From Erwinia sp. 198 (GTDB lineage: Bacteria > Pseudomonadota > Gammaproteobacteria > Enterobacterales > Enterobacteriaceae): a DNA stretch of 64,000 bases. Shown here in pieces: positions 30,095 to 39,225 of the stretch. Position numbers and translations under genes: made by a program. The notes under the pieces are model-generated. The model ran no database searches, had not been told where the DNA came from, and saw only the letters and a list, made by a program, of their open reading frames with translations. How positions within the stretch are numbered: the stretch's first letter is position 1; each line of letters begins with the position of its first letter. The stretch is taken from contig NZ_RHUM01000009.1 of the NCBI RefSeq assembly GCF_003937915.1, positions 151,428 to 215,427 of the forward strand, written 5' to 3'.

Positions 30095-30122
30095 ACAAGG
30101 TCGGCTTAGTGGCCGACCTTGT
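30095..30122. terminator. Shared hairpin between convergent ribE and cfa
   Basis: ACAAGGTCGGC (30095-30105) pairs with GCCGACCTTGT (30112-30122) around loop TTAGTG. Eleven base pairs; T-rich flank only toward ribE on the minus strand. Confidence 0.75.
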
Positions 30123-30125
30123 CCG

Positions 30126-31274
30126 CTAGTGCGGCACGCGCAATCCGCCCTCTTTACCGTGGGTAAAGACCACCTGCCAGAGCTGAATATCCCGCGCGCG
30201 GAAAGCGCCCGCACAGGCGTTAAGGTAGTAGCTGAACATGCGCTTAAAGCGTTCGCCATATTTATCCGCCAGCTGCGGCCACGCGGCTAAAAAGCGCTGA
30301 TGCCAGGACATCAGTGTCAGATCGTAATCCGCCCCAAAGTTATGCCAGTCCTCCATCACGAAATGCGGTTCGTGCGCCTCGGCAATATGGCGTACGGAAG
30401 GCAGGCAGCCGTTAGGAAAAATATATTTATCGATCCAGGGATCAACATTATCGTCCGTTTTGTTTGCACCAATGGTATGCAGCAAGAAGATGCCGTCCGG
30501 CTTCAGATTGCGATCGACCACGTTAAAGTAGGTGGCGTAATTTTTTGGCCCGACGTGTTCAAACATACCAACGGAAACGATGCGATCAAACTGCTGATCA
30601 AGGTCGCGGTAATCCTGGAGCAGGATGGTGACGTCCAGCCCTTCGCCACGTTGCTGTGCCAGCTTCTGCTGCTCGGCGGAGATGGTCACGCCGGTCACCC
30701 TGACGTTGTAATGACGCGCCGCATAAGCCGCCAGCCCGCCCCAGCCGCAGCCGATATCGAGCAGCGACATGCCGGGTTCCAGCTGAAGTTTCTCGCAGAT
30801 CATTTTTAATTTAGCCTGCTGCGCCTGCTCCAGCGTTTCCGCCTCTTTCCAGTAGCCGCAGGAGTATTGCATGTAGGGATCAAGCATCAGCATAAAAAGG
30901 TCATTACCAAGATCATAATGCTCTTTGCCGACAATCCAGGCGCGCTTGCGGGATTGCAGATTAGTGAGGCGCGCGGCGGCGATGCGCAGCGTATCTTTAA
31001 AGTGGCGAGGAAGCTGCTGATCCAGCCTGGCCAGCAGCACGCGGTGAAAAAACATATCGAGCTGCTCGCACTCCCACCAGCCGTCCATATAGCTCTCGCC
31101 CAGGCCCAGCGATCCTTCCTGCATCACGCGCTTAAAAAAATCGGGATGGGTCACCTGAATATCCCAGGGACGGGTGCCGTTAATTTCGATATCCGCGTTG
31201 CGCAACATTTCCTGGGCGATTCGATACCACTGATTTTCTTCCAGGCTCACTTCTTCTATACACGATGAACTCAT
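30126..31274 (-). CDS. cfa: Cyclopropane fatty acyl phospholipid synthase
   Basis: Methylates double bonds of membrane phospholipid acyl chains with SAM, forming cyclopropane rings in stationary phase. Start at 31274 (MSSSCIEEVS, preceded by GGAGAAGC) gives 382 residues as in E. coli; the track-like extension upstream is not conserved. LLDIGCGWGGLA is the SAM motif, and EHYDLGNDLF, MFEHVGPKNY and FHKYIFPNGC-type C-terminal residues follow. The A+T-rich region upstream carries its promoters. Confidence 0.96.
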   Translation of the reverse strand: MSSSCIEEVSLEENQWYRIAQEMLRNADIEINGTRPWDIQVTHPDFFKRVMQEGSLGLGESYMDGWWECEQLDMFFHRVLLARLDQQLPRHFKDTLRIAAARLTNLQSRKRAWIVGKEHYDLGNDLFMLMLDPYMQYSCGYWKEAETLEQAQQAKLKMICEKLQLEPGMSLLDIGCGWGGLAAYAARHYNVRVTGVTISAEQQKLAQQRGEGLDVTILLQDYRDLDQQFDRIVSVGMFEHVGPKNYATYFNVVDRNLKPDGIFLLHTIGANKTDDNVDPWIDKYIFPNGCLPSVRHIAEAHEPHFVMEDWHNFGADYDLTLMSWHQRFLAAWPQLADKYGERFKRMFSYYLNACAGAFRARDIQLWQVVFTHGKEGGLRVPH

Positions 31275-31488
31275 AGCTTCTCCATCACCCTTCGTGATTG
31301 AAACCTGAGAAAAAGAATAATCAATTTCCACAGGGTTTGAGAAAACGCACGCTTAGCCGTGCGCCTGATATCCGGCGTTACAGAGGATTGAACTGAAGCC
31401 TACAGAGTGGGGGTGACGCCTGCCACAAAAGAGAACACCCGGACACCCCTGTCAGGACTCAAAAAATGATACAAAGTTGTTATGATTT

Positions 31489-31525
31489 ATTGCCTGAAAA
31501 TGAGTATATGCTCACCTCAGGCAAT
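31489..31525. other. Stem-loop between ydhC and cfa, likely ydhC terminator
   Basis: ATTGCCTGA (31489-31497) pairs with TCAGGCAAT (31517-31525), and the loop contains a second inverted repeat TGAG..CTCA. It lies 47 bases past the ydhC stop in the 297-base spacer 31275-31571, which has no gene. Confidence 0.55.
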
Positions 31526-31571
31526 ATTCAACGCCTTATCGTTAGGACGCTAACTAAATAGATTCAGTCAG

Positions 31572-32759
31572 TTAACGACGGCTCTGAGCGTGGGTCAGGG
31601 GAGCGTTGGCTAACGTCGTCCTTTGTAAAATATAGCCAATAATCGTCAGAAACACAGTACTGAGCATGACCAGCGACGTGGTGGCCAGCGGGTTAGCAAT
31701 AAAACCGGAAACAATCATGCTGGCGACGAAGCAGAGACCAAGCTGCAGCGTATTTTGCAGCGCGGCTGCTTTACCGCTGGCCTGCGGAAAAGGCAGCAGC
31801 GCATTCGCAACCACAATCGGATAGATAGCGCCGTTGGCCAACGCCATACCGCAAAACGGCAGCAGCAGCGCCCAGGTCGACGGGGTTTCCACCTGCGCGG
31901 CAATAAAGAATGCGCCTACGCTGAGAGCATACAGCGTCAGCAGCCACGGCAGCAGCGAAGCGCCTTCAGTCTGCTTCAGCAGCGCCCGACAGCCGTAGCC
32001 GCCGGCGAGAAAGGCCAGCGTCTGCGGCACATAGCTAAGGCCGATATCGCCTGGCGACATGCCCAGTTCGGCCAGAATAAATGGCGAACCGGTCAGCCAG
32101 GCGAAAAAGCTGGCGGAGCAAGCGGCATAAATCAGCACGTTACCGCTCCAGATCGGCGACTTCAGCAGAGTAAAGAAACCCACCTTAGCCTCTTCCTTAT
32201 GCACTTTGGGGGCAGGAGTCGACAGAAAAAGCGTGGCGATGAGCAGTATCAGGGCCAGCAGCAGCAGCGCCAGGAAAATCGACCGCCAGGCAAAGTGGTT
32301 CAGCAGCCAGGCGCCCAGCAGCGGGGCCAGCGCCGGCGATAGCGCCACCAGCGGCATAATAGTGGCAAAAACACGGTTGGCCTGCGCGCCGGAATAGCGG
32401 TCGATCACCAATGCCTGCCAGCTGACGGCGGCGGCGCAAATGCCCACCGCCTGTAAAAAGCGCAGCGTCAGCAGTATGGTGGTGGATCCCGCCCACCACA
32501 TTGCGCCGCAGCTGACGGCAAACAGTCCCAGCCCCATTAACAGCACCGGCTTACGGCCAATGCGGTCGGAAAGCGGCCCCCAGAACAGCTGCGCGCTGGC
32601 AAACCCGGCCAGGAACAGGCTGAGGCTGGAGCTGATTACGCCCGCTTCGGTTTGCAAATCCTGCTGCATCGCTGTAAAGGCGGGCAGATACATATCGGTG
32701 GCAAGAAAACCCGCAACGCTGAGCAGCGCGAGGTAAAGTAAAAATCCTTTCGACGGCAT
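31572..32759 (-). CDS. ydhC: Bcr/CflA-type MFS drug transporter YdhC
   Basis: Inner-membrane exporter of the DHA1 family; E. coli relatives export arabinose or purine-related compounds, but substrate here is unknown. ATG 32759 gives 395 residues (E. coli 403) with twelve membrane segments, [11 protein letters not shown] after the first helix and the motif-A loop [15 protein letters not shown]. The upstream in-frame ATG at 32855 lies in the divergent promoter of ydhB and was rejected. It pairs with the LysR gene ydhB, which in E. coli is called a regulator of adenosine metabolism. Confidence 0.93.
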   Translation of the reverse strand: MPSKGFLLYLALLSVAGFLATDMYLPAFTAMQQDLQTEAGVISSSLSLFLAGFASAQLFWGPLSDRIGRKPVLLMGLGLFAVSCGAMWWAGSTTILLTLRFLQAVGICAAAVSWQALVIDRYSGAQANRVFATIMPLVALSPALAPLLGAWLLNHFAWRSIFLALLLLALILLIATLFLSTPAPKVHKEEAKVGFFTLLKSPIWSGNVLIYAACSASFFAWLTGSPFILAELGMSPGDIGLSYVPQTLAFLAGGYGCRALLKQTEGASLLPWLLTLYALSVGAFFIAAQVETPSTWALLLPFCGMALANGAIYPIVVANALLPFPQASGKAAALQNTLQLGLCFVASMIVSGFIANPLATTSLVMLSTVFLTIIGYILQRTTLANAPLTHAQSRR

Positions 32760-32873
32760 GAGGTTTTGCTCTTTTTTATCAGGTGAATAGCGGACGGCAG
32801 TGTAAAAGAGTGCGATAGCGGTTGTGAAACGGTAATATTTGCGTCTTGCGTTCAAAAATTTTGCAGGAAGAAT

Positions 32874-33782
32874 ATGTGGTCAGAACACTCGCTTGAGGTG
32901 ATTGATGCGGTCGCCCGCACCGGCAGCTTTACCGCCGCAGCGGCGGAGCTGCATCGCGTTCCGTCCGCCATCAGCTATACCGTGCGCCAGCTTGAGGAAT
33001 GGCTGGCGGTGCCGCTGTTCGAGCGGCGCCACCGGGACGTGGTCTTAACGGCGGCGGGCGAGGTCTTTATCCAGGAAGGGCGGAGTGTTATCAAAAAAAT
33101 GCTTGCCACACGACGCCAGTGTCAACAGGTCGCCAACGGCTGGCGCGGCCAGCTGAATATTGCCGTCGATCGCATTGTTAAAACCGCGCGTACGCGCCAG
33201 CTGGTGGTGGATTTTTACCGACATTTTCCCGATATGGAACTGCATCTTTCGCCGGAGGTATTCAACGGCGTATGGGATGCGCTGGCCGACGGCCGGGTTG
33301 ACGTGGCGATAGGCGCGACGCAGGCTATTCCGGTCGGTGGACGCTTCGCCTTTCGCAATATGGGGATGCTCAACTGGCGCTGCGTGGTGAAGGCGGATCA
33401 TCCACTTGCGCAACACAGGGAGAAGGTTAGTGAGGAGGCGATCCGGGAATGGCCTTCGCTGGTGCTGGAGGATACTTCGCGCGCGCTGCCGAAAAGAACC
33501 ACCTGGACGCTGGATAATCAGCGACGGCTGGTCGCACCGGACTGGGAGAGCGCATTTGATTGCCTGCTGGCCGGGCTGTGTGTCGGCATGGTGCCGGGGC
33601 ATCTTGCGCAACCGCTGCTGCAAAACGGCTCGCTGTGCGAGCTGAAGCTGGATCCGCCTTTTCCGGACAGCCCCTGCTGCGTCAGCTGGTCGGAACAGCA
33701 GGCGTCGCCGGCGCTGCGCTGGCTGCTGGATTATTTAGGCGAAACGGAAACGCTGAACAGCGAGTGGCTGCGGGAGACGTAA
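32874..33782 (+). CDS. ydhB: LysR-type regulator YdhB (AdnB/PunR type)
   Basis: DNA-binding regulator divergent from ydhC, whose E. coli homologue activates ydhC in response to purine nucleosides. 302 residues: N-terminal winged helix ([20 protein letters not shown]) and C-terminal substrate domain ending in NSEWLRET, much like E. coli YdhB (310). The 114-base gap to ydhC would hold both promoters and the operator. Its neighbour purR also controls purines. Confidence 0.92.
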   Translation: MWSEHSLEVIDAVARTGSFTAAAAELHRVPSAISYTVRQLEEWLAVPLFERRHRDVVLTAAGEVFIQEGRSVIKKMLATRRQCQQVANGWRGQLNIAVDRIVKTARTRQLVVDFYRHFPDMELHLSPEVFNGVWDALADGRVDVAIGATQAIPVGGRFAFRNMGMLNWRCVVKADHPLAQHREKVSEEAIREWPSLVLEDTSRALPKRTTWTLDNQRRLVAPDWESAFDCLLAGLCVGMVPGHLAQPLLQNGSLCELKLDPPFPDSPCCVSWSEQQASPALRWLLDYLGETETLNSEWLRET

Positions 33783-33812
33783 AAGACGGGCGGCGGATGG
33801 CCGCCCGTGCGC

Positions 33813-34838
33813 TTAGCGACGGTAGTCGAGGAAAGGGCCGTCCGCTACGGAGCGACGTTCAATCAGCGTAGGATGCACTTCAATCGTCTGCGGCTCTTCG
33901 CGTTTGCTGGTAATACGATCGAGCAGCATATTGAAGGCCGTTGCGCCCAGACGCTCTTTCGGCTGGTGAACGGTGGTCAGTGCGGGGGTAAAGTAGCGCG
34001 AGTTGCGCACGTTATCATACCCGATCACCGAAATATCCTGCGGTACGCGCAGGCCCATCTCGTCTGCGGCGCAAATCGCGCCCATCGCCATTACGTCGCC
34101 GCCGCAGAATACCGCGGTAGGACGCTGTTTTTGCGCCAACAGCTGCTGCATGGCGCGATAGCCCGATTCCGGCTCAAAATCGCCCTGAACCAGCCACTCT
34201 TCGCGCAGCGTAATCCCCGCTTCGCTCAGCGCCTTGAGGAAGCCGGCATGACGACCGCCGCCGGTATTGCGCTCCATATGGCCCGGGATCACGCCGATAT
34301 CGCGGTGGCCGCGATCGATCAGATAGCGGCCCGCCAGATAACCGCCTTCAAAGGCGTTATCAAGAATAGTGTCGGTAAAATCGCCGCGCGACTCGCCCCA
34401 GTCCATAACGACCATCGGGATGTTGCGGTGATCTTCCAGCATTTTAATCAGCTCATCCGGATACTCGGCGCACATGACCAGCAGGCCGTCGACGCGTTTT
34501 TGCGCCATCATGGACAGATAGGCCTGCTGCTTTTCCAGTTCGTTATGCGCGTTGCCCAAAATCAGCGTATAGCCTTTGGCAAAACAGCTGTGTTCGACCG
34601 CCTCAATAATTTCGGCGAAATAGGGCGCTTCGCTGGAGGTCGCCAGCAGGCCAATGGTTTTGGTGTTATTGACCTTCAGGCTGCGGGCCACGGCGCTGGG
34701 CGAATAGTGCAGCGCTTTGATCGCTGCCCAGACGGCTTCCCGCGTGTCTTCAGCGACGAAGCGGGTTTTATTAATGACGTGGGACACCGTGGTGGTTGAG
34801 ACACCGGCGCGCCTGGCCACATCTTTTATGGTTGCCAT
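33813..34838 (-). CDS. purR: Purine repressor PurR
   Basis: LacI-family repressor of purine synthesis, active when bound to hypoxanthine or guanine. 341 residues, identical length to E. coli. Helix-turn-helix [23 protein letters not shown] and the hinge [11 protein letters not shown] are followed by the periplasmic-binding-like domain with [14 protein letters not shown] PurR-box-like site upstream suggests autoregulation. Confidence 0.97.
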   Translation of the reverse strand: MATIKDVARRAGVSTTTVSHVINKTRFVAEDTREAVWAAIKALHYSPSAVARSLKVNNTKTIGLLATSSEAPYFAEIIEAVEHSCFAKGYTLILGNAHNELEKQQAYLSMMAQKRVDGLLVMCAEYPDELIKMLEDHRNIPMVVMDWGESRGDFTDTILDNAFEGGYLAGRYLIDRGHRDIGVIPGHMERNTGGGRHAGFLKALSEAGITLREEWLVQGDFEPESGYRAMQQLLAQKQRPTAVFCGGDVMAMGAICAADEMGLRVPQDISVIGYDNVRNSRYFTPALTTVHQPKERLGATAFNMLLDRITSKREEPQTIEVHPTLIERRSVADGPFLDYRR

Positions 34839-35157
34839 GGAAAAAGACTCCTGCGCTATTCAGTAAGTCACTGAAAAGCTTTTTGTTAAACGATTGCCTG
34901 GAATGATGATAATCCTGATATAAGTTGCGCATAATTTGTTGCGGAATGGTTATACCAGGAGGGAGTTCAGGGTGGCGAAACAGACTTGAGCAGAGCCTCA
35001 TGTTGGCTAAATGCCTGTTGCGCAACAAACCGTGGATTCTAACAAGAGCAGGCGCAGAACACGAGGGTTTTAGGGGCACAGGCGAATATTTTGCGCAAAT
35101 AACGGTAAACCGGCCCGGATCGTCTGCACGATGCGGGCCTACAGCCTGCGGAATGGG
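34839..35157. other. Spacer purR-mepH, no gene seen
   Basis: 319 bases. Apart from the PurR-like site nothing is recognisable. In E. coli sodB and ydhP occupy this interval; neither is present and no remnant of them was seen. Confidence 0.6.
34884..34899 (-). promoter_or_regulatory. Probable PurR operator upstream of purR
   Basis: Minus strand AGGCAATCGTTTAACA keeps the GCAAxCGTTT core of the PUR box ACGCAAACGTTTGCGT (10 of 16 positions). It lies about 50 bases before the purR start. Confidence 0.5.
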
Positions 35158-35940
35158 CTAGCGGATAGTTTTCGGCGTCATGACGCGGCGAGCGCCGACG
35201 TAGTGCTGCTCCCAGTAATCTTCGCTAAGCATACTCACCTGGATATCCTTGCCGGTACGCGGCGACTGGATAAACTTGCCGTTGCCCAGGTAAACGCCAA
35301 CGTGATCCGCCGAGGCGCGGCCGTTGATGCTGAAAAACACCAGATCGCCTTTTTCCAGCTCGTTGCGCTTGATCGAAGCCGCATCCCGCAGATGGTACAT
35401 TTCATTAGCGGTGCGAGGGATCTTAAACTTCACCAGATCTTTATAGGCATACCAGACCAGACCGCTACAGTCGAAACCGGTCTTGGGCGAGGTTCCGCCC
35501 CAGAGATAGGGCTTGCCCAGCTGGTTCATCAGCTTGCTCATCGCCGTTTCGCGGGCTTTCTGATAGCGGGCGCGATGCGCTTTGCTGAGCTTAAGCGGGG
35601 CCGAGGCCGAGCCGCTGGTTAAGGCTTCCGCCTCCTGGTTGCGCAAACGATGACGGCCATAGCGTTTCTTAGGCGGCAGCGTAGCGGCGACGGTCTGCGC
35701 TTTTTTACGCAGCTTAAACTTTTTAGCAAGGGGCGGACGGTTTTTGGCAGGGCTGGCTTCTTTTACTTTACGTGTAGAGGTTTTCACCGGGCGGCGTTTG
35801 CGGCGATCGTCTTCACGAGCAGGCGTGGCGCTGTCTGCTTTGTGGTGGTCCGCTTTAACGGCAGCGTGTGGCGATGCGTGCGCCACAGACATAAACAGCT
35901 GGGCAAAGGCCAGCATCAGCAAAGTGATGAGTAAACGCAT
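35158..35940 (-). CDS. mepH: Murein DD-endopeptidase MepH
   Basis: NlpC/P60 endopeptidase that cuts D-Ala-mDAP crosslinks to allow insertion of new murein. Start at 35940 (MRLLITLLMLAFAQ) gives a clean signal peptide ending near AHAS; ATG 35949 is an alternative. A very basic linker rich in Lys/Arg/Ala (about residues 45-100) precedes the domain. Catalytic Cys is in TGFDCSGLVW and His in ADHVGVYLG; FIQSPRTGKDI follows. Around 260 residues, like E. coli (271). Confidence 0.93.
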   Translation of the reverse strand: MRLLITLLMLAFAQLFMSVAHASPHAAVKADHHKADSATPAREDDRRKRRPVKTSTRKVKEASPAKNRPPLAKKFKLRKKAQTVAATLPPKKRYGRHRLRNQEAEALTSGSASAPLKLSKAHRARYQKARETAMSKLMNQLGKPYLWGGTSPKTGFDCSGLVWYAYKDLVKFKIPRTANEMYHLRDAASIKRNELEKGDLVFFSINGRASADHVGVYLGNGKFIQSPRTGKDIQVSMLSEDYWEQHYVGARRVMTPKTIR

Positions 35941-36300
35941 CTTTACCATTAACAGTTTGTGCTCCCGCCAGTGGCAAGAGCATGGCTAAATAAGGAGATC
36001 TGCGCCTGGGCAGTCGGTTAAGACGATTCTAATCGAACTCTTTACTAAAAAGTAAGGCCTTTTTTGTTTCAATCGTCGCGAAGCGGTAAAAGCTGTAAAA
36101 TTTAGCCTGTTCAAACGGTTATCTGTGCAAATTTGCCGCTGATATTTACAGTTAACGCAGCGCAGCCGGACCGAAAATGGTATTTTAACATTTTGTTTTC
36201 CGACCGTAGCGTCAGCGGGCGACTGAAAATGACATTTTCATCACGCTCGCAGACTCGCTACACTATACAGACACGAAGTAGCCGATTGAGGAAGGCATTT
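35941..36300. other. Divergent mepH/grxD region with a perfect palindrome
   Basis: About 360 bases without a credible gene. A TATACA -10-like box for grxD lies near 36262. TGAAAATG (36224-36231) and CATTTTCA (36233-36240) form a perfect 17-base palindrome upstream of it, and a looser GAAAATG/CATTTTG pair lies at 36174-36195. Confidence 0.55.
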
Positions 36301-36639
36301 ATGAGCACCATTGAGAAGATTGAGCGCCAGATCGCAGAAAACCCGATTCTGCTGTATATGAAAGGTTCCCCGAAGCTGCCAAGCTGCGGCTTTTCCGCGC
36401 AGGCCGTACAGGCGCTGTCCGCCTGCGGCGAGCGTTTCGCCTACGTCGATATCCTGCAGAATCCGGAAATTCGTGCTGAGCTGCCTAAATACGCCAACTG
36501 GCCGACTTTCCCACAGCTGTGGGTAGACGGCGAGCTGGTCGGCGGCTGCGACATTATTATTCAGATGTTTCAGGCCGGCGAACTGCAGCAGCTGATCAAA
36601 GAGACGGCGCAGAAATATCCTTCCGACGCGGCAGAGTAA
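36301..36639 (+). CDS. grxD: Monothiol glutaredoxin 4
   Basis: Binds a bridging [2Fe-2S] cluster with glutathione and carries clusters to targets. ATG 36301, preceded by GAGGAAGGC, gives 112 residues (E. coli 115). The CGFS active site is at Cys29, with KGSPKLPSCGF and WPTFPQLWVDGELVGGCDI completing the glutathione site. The long upstream in-frame extension is not conserved. Confidence 0.96.
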   Translation: MSTIEKIERQIAENPILLYMKGSPKLPSCGFSAQAVQALSACGERFAYVDILQNPEIRAELPKYANWPTFPQLWVDGELVGGCDIIIQMFQAGELQQLIKETAQKYPSDAAE

Positions 36640-36666
36640 AACGTCGCGCCGAATAAAGATAACGGT

Positions 36667-36698
36667 CAGGCCTGACAATACGTCAGGCCTGTTTTTTT
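36667..36698. terminator. Terminator between convergent grxD and rnt
   Basis: CAGGCCTGAC (36667-36676) pairs with GTCAGGCCTG (36682-36691), followed by seven T residues on the plus strand. It overlaps the last bases of rnt. Confidence 0.88.
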
Positions 36699-37347
36699 AG
36701 TCGTGGTTCGCCGTTTCCGGCAGCGGCCAGCCGCCCAGACGTTTCCAGCGATTGACCAGCTCACAGAACAGATCGGCCGTCTGCACGGTATCATACAGCG
36801 CGGAATGCGCCTGCGAGCTGTCGAAAGGCATTCCGGCGGCCGTACAGGCTTTCGCCAGCACCGTTTGCCCCAGCACCAGGCCGCTCAGCGCGGCGGTATC
36901 AAAGGTGACAAACGGGTGGAAAGGATTACGCTTCAGCCCGGCTCTCTCCGCCGCGGCGTTCATAAAATTCAGATCGAAAGTGGCATTATGGGCCACCATG
37001 ACGGCACGATTGCAGCCCTGATCTTTGATACCTTTGCGAACGGCTTTAAAGATGGCGTGCAGCGCTTCGTACTCGCTGACCGCGCCGCGCAGCGGATTGG
37101 CAGGATCGATGCCGTTAAAGGCCAGCGCTTCGGGTTGCAGAACAGACCCTTCGAACGGCTCAACGTGAAAGTGGAGCGTTTCGTCTTTCTCCAGCCAGCC
37201 ATCGTCGTTCATTTTCAGCGTGACGGCGGCCACTTCCAGTAAGGCATTGGTTTTTGCGTCGAAACCGGCGGTTTCCACATCGATCACTACCGGATAAAAA
37301 CCGCGAAAACGGCTGCTGAGGGCGTTAAGTTCGTTCGATTCGGACAT
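36697..37347 (-). CDS. rnt: Ribonuclease T
   Basis: DEDD-family 3'-5' exonuclease that trims tRNA, 5S and 23S rRNA ends. 216 residues (E. coli 215). Catalytic acids are visible: D23 and E25 in [11 protein letters not shown]125 in NATFDLNF, H181 and D186 in HSALYD. No lhr helicase gene lies beside it, unlike E. coli. Confidence 0.96.
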   Translation of the reverse strand: MSESNELNALSSRFRGFYPVVIDVETAGFDAKTNALLEVAAVTLKMNDDGWLEKDETLHFHVEPFEGSVLQPEALAFNGIDPANPLRGAVSEYEALHAIFKAVRKGIKDQGCNRAVMVAHNATFDLNFMNAAAERAGLKRNPFHPFVTFDTAALSGLVLGQTVLAKACTAAGMPFDSSQAHSALYDTVQTADLFCELVNRWKRLGGWPLPETANHD

Positions 37348-37450
37348 CAGGATCTCACAGGCGAAAATTGAGCGCGTATTATGGCAAATTTCGGCATGGG
37401 TTGCAGCAGGGGAAGGGGAAAGAAGGGTGCCGGAAAGGCACCCCGACGCG

Positions 37451-37858
37451 TTACGCGCCCAGGCCGTGGCCCGCGTGTTTGTTTTCGATCAGTTCGATTT
37501 TATAACCGTCCGGATCTTCCACAAAGGCGATAATAGTGGTGCCGCCTTTAACCGGGCCGGCTTCACGAGTTACATTGCCGCCTTCGTTGCGGATACGGTC
37601 GCAGGTAGCCGCCACGTCGTCCACGCCCAGCGCGATATGGCCGTAGGCATCGCCCAGATCATATTTATCCACGCCCCAGTTATAGGTCAGCTCGATCACC
37701 GCGCCTTCGCTCTCTTCGGTATAGCCCACGAAAGCCAGCGTGTATTTATATTCGCTGTTTTCACTGGTGCGCAGCAGGCGCATGCCCAGAACTTTAGTAT
37801 AAAAATCAACGGAGCGTTGCAGATCGCCAACGCGCAGCATGGTGTGAAGTAAGCGCAT
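37451..37858 (-). CDS. gloA: Lactoylglutathione lyase (glyoxalase I)
   Basis: Nickel-dependent isomerase turning the methylglyoxal-glutathione hemithioacetal into S-lactoylglutathione. Start at 37858 (MRLLHTML, with GAGGATG upstream) gives 135 residues as in E. coli. All four metal ligands are present: H5, E56, H74 and E122. Downstream of nemA, its usual operon partner in detoxification. Confidence 0.96.
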   Translation of the reverse strand: MRLLHTMLRVGDLQRSVDFYTKVLGMRLLRTSENSEYKYTLAFVGYTEESEGAVIELTYNWGVDKYDLGDAYGHIALGVDDVAATCDRIRNEGGNVTREAGPVKGGTTIIAFVEDPDGYKIELIENKHAGHGLGA

Positions 37859-37947
37859 AACATCCTCTTTGAACAAACGTTATCATCCGATAACAAGCAT
37901 AGCCTGAATTCCTGCCGTTACGGGAACCAGCAGGAATTCCCGGCGGT

Positions 37948-37967
37948 AAACGGCCTTCAGGCCGTTT
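37948..37967. other. Stem-loop between nemA and gloA
   Basis: AAACGGCC (37948-37955) pairs with GGCCGTTT (37960-37967) around TTCA. It may reduce read-through from nemA to gloA, or terminate; the T tract is short. Confidence 0.5.
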
Positions 37968-38067
37968 TACCCGCGTAAGAGAATAGCAGCTATAGCCTGG
38001 CAGAAACCAGGAAATGCGTGCTTTCTCGTGCCGTCGGGCGTCGGACGGCGATAAAACCCGCAGGTGC

Positions 38068-39165
38068 TTACAGGAACGGATAGTCCGTATAGCCTTCCGC
38101 GCCGCCGCCGTAAAAGAGTTCCGGGCGTTGCTCGTTCAGCGGCGCGTTCTGCCGCAGGCGCTCGACCAGATCCGGATTGGCGATATAGTCGCGGCCAAAG
38201 GCTACGGCATCAATCAGGCCTTGTTCAATCAGCGCTTCCGCTTTCCCGGCGCTGTAACCGCCTGCACCGACAATCACACCGGGATAGGCTGCGCGGATCG
38301 CCTCGCGGAAAGCATCGCTGTAAGGCTTGCCGCCCGCCCAGTCCGGTTCTGAAATATGCAGATAGGCCAGATTGCGCTTTGCCAGCTCGCCGATATAGTA
38401 AAGCGCGGCGGCTTCCTGATCTTCGCCGTTATCCAGACCGTTAAACGGCCCGAGCGGCGAAATACGAATGCCGATCCGGTCGGCGCGCCAGCCGTCAATG
38501 GCCGCATCCACCACTTCCAGCGCAAAGCGCGTGCGATTTTCCACGCTGCCGCCGTAGGCATCCGTGCGCTGGTTAGACGCGGGCGAAATAAACTGATGCA
38601 TCAGATAACCATGCGCGGAATGCAGCTCCACCAGGTCAAAATCCGCTTCGCGCGCGTTGATCGTGGCCTGACGGAAATCGTTGATCACGTCGTCAATCTC
38701 ATCCAGACGCAGTTCGCGCGGCGTGGAGGTCGCTTCACGGATCGTCCGGCCCTGGCCATCGCGCAGAGAGGTACGGGTTTCGGCATTGATGGCGGAAGCC
38801 GAAACGGGCGCTTTACCTTCCGGTTGCAGGCTGCTGTGGGAAATTCGTCCGGTATGCCACAGCTGTACCGAACTGTGGCCGCCTTCCTGATGGATGCCGG
38901 CGTTAATCGCTTTCCACGCGGCGATCTGCTCGGCGGTATGCAGGCCGGGCGCGCCGGCATAGCCTTTTGCCTGGAAGGAGATCTGCGTGGCTTCGGTGAT
39001 CACCAGCCCGGCGCTGGCGCGCTGGCGATAATATTCACCCATCAGCGGCGTAGGAATATCGCCCGGTTCGATGCTGCGCAGGCGCGTCAGCGGCGCCATA
39101 AAGATGCGGTTGGGCACGACAATCGCGCCGAGTTTTAAAGGGGTAAAAAGTTTTTTCAGCTGCAT
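38068..39165 (-). CDS. nemA: N-ethylmaleimide reductase, Old Yellow Enzyme family
   Basis: FMN-dependent NADPH enzyme reducing maleimides, nitro compounds and other electrophiles. 365 residues, the E. coli length. TIM-barrel landmarks: [24 protein letters not shown], the substrate-binding [11 protein letters not shown] and the phosphate loop VGAGGYS. In E. coli nemR precedes it; here no nemR is present and the upstream neighbour is an eptA-type gene. Confidence 0.94.
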   Translation of the reverse strand: MQLKKLFTPLKLGAIVVPNRIFMAPLTRLRSIEPGDIPTPLMGEYYRQRASAGLVITEATQISFQAKGYAGAPGLHTAEQIAAWKAINAGIHQEGGHSSVQLWHTGRISHSSLQPEGKAPVSASAINAETRTSLRDGQGRTIREATSTPRELRLDEIDDVINDFRQATINAREADFDLVELHSAHGYLMHQFISPASNQRTDAYGGSVENRTRFALEVVDAAIDGWRADRIGIRISPLGPFNGLDNGEDQEAAALYYIGELAKRNLAYLHISEPDWAGGKPYSDAFREAIRAAYPGVIVGAGGYSAGKAEALIEQGLIDAVAFGRDYIANPDLVERLRQNAPLNEQRPELFYGGGAEGYTDYPFL

Positions 39166-39225
39166 TTATCGCTCCTGGTACACCGGCTGCCAACCGCCGA
39201 TACGGCGGTGGCAAAGCCAAAATTT

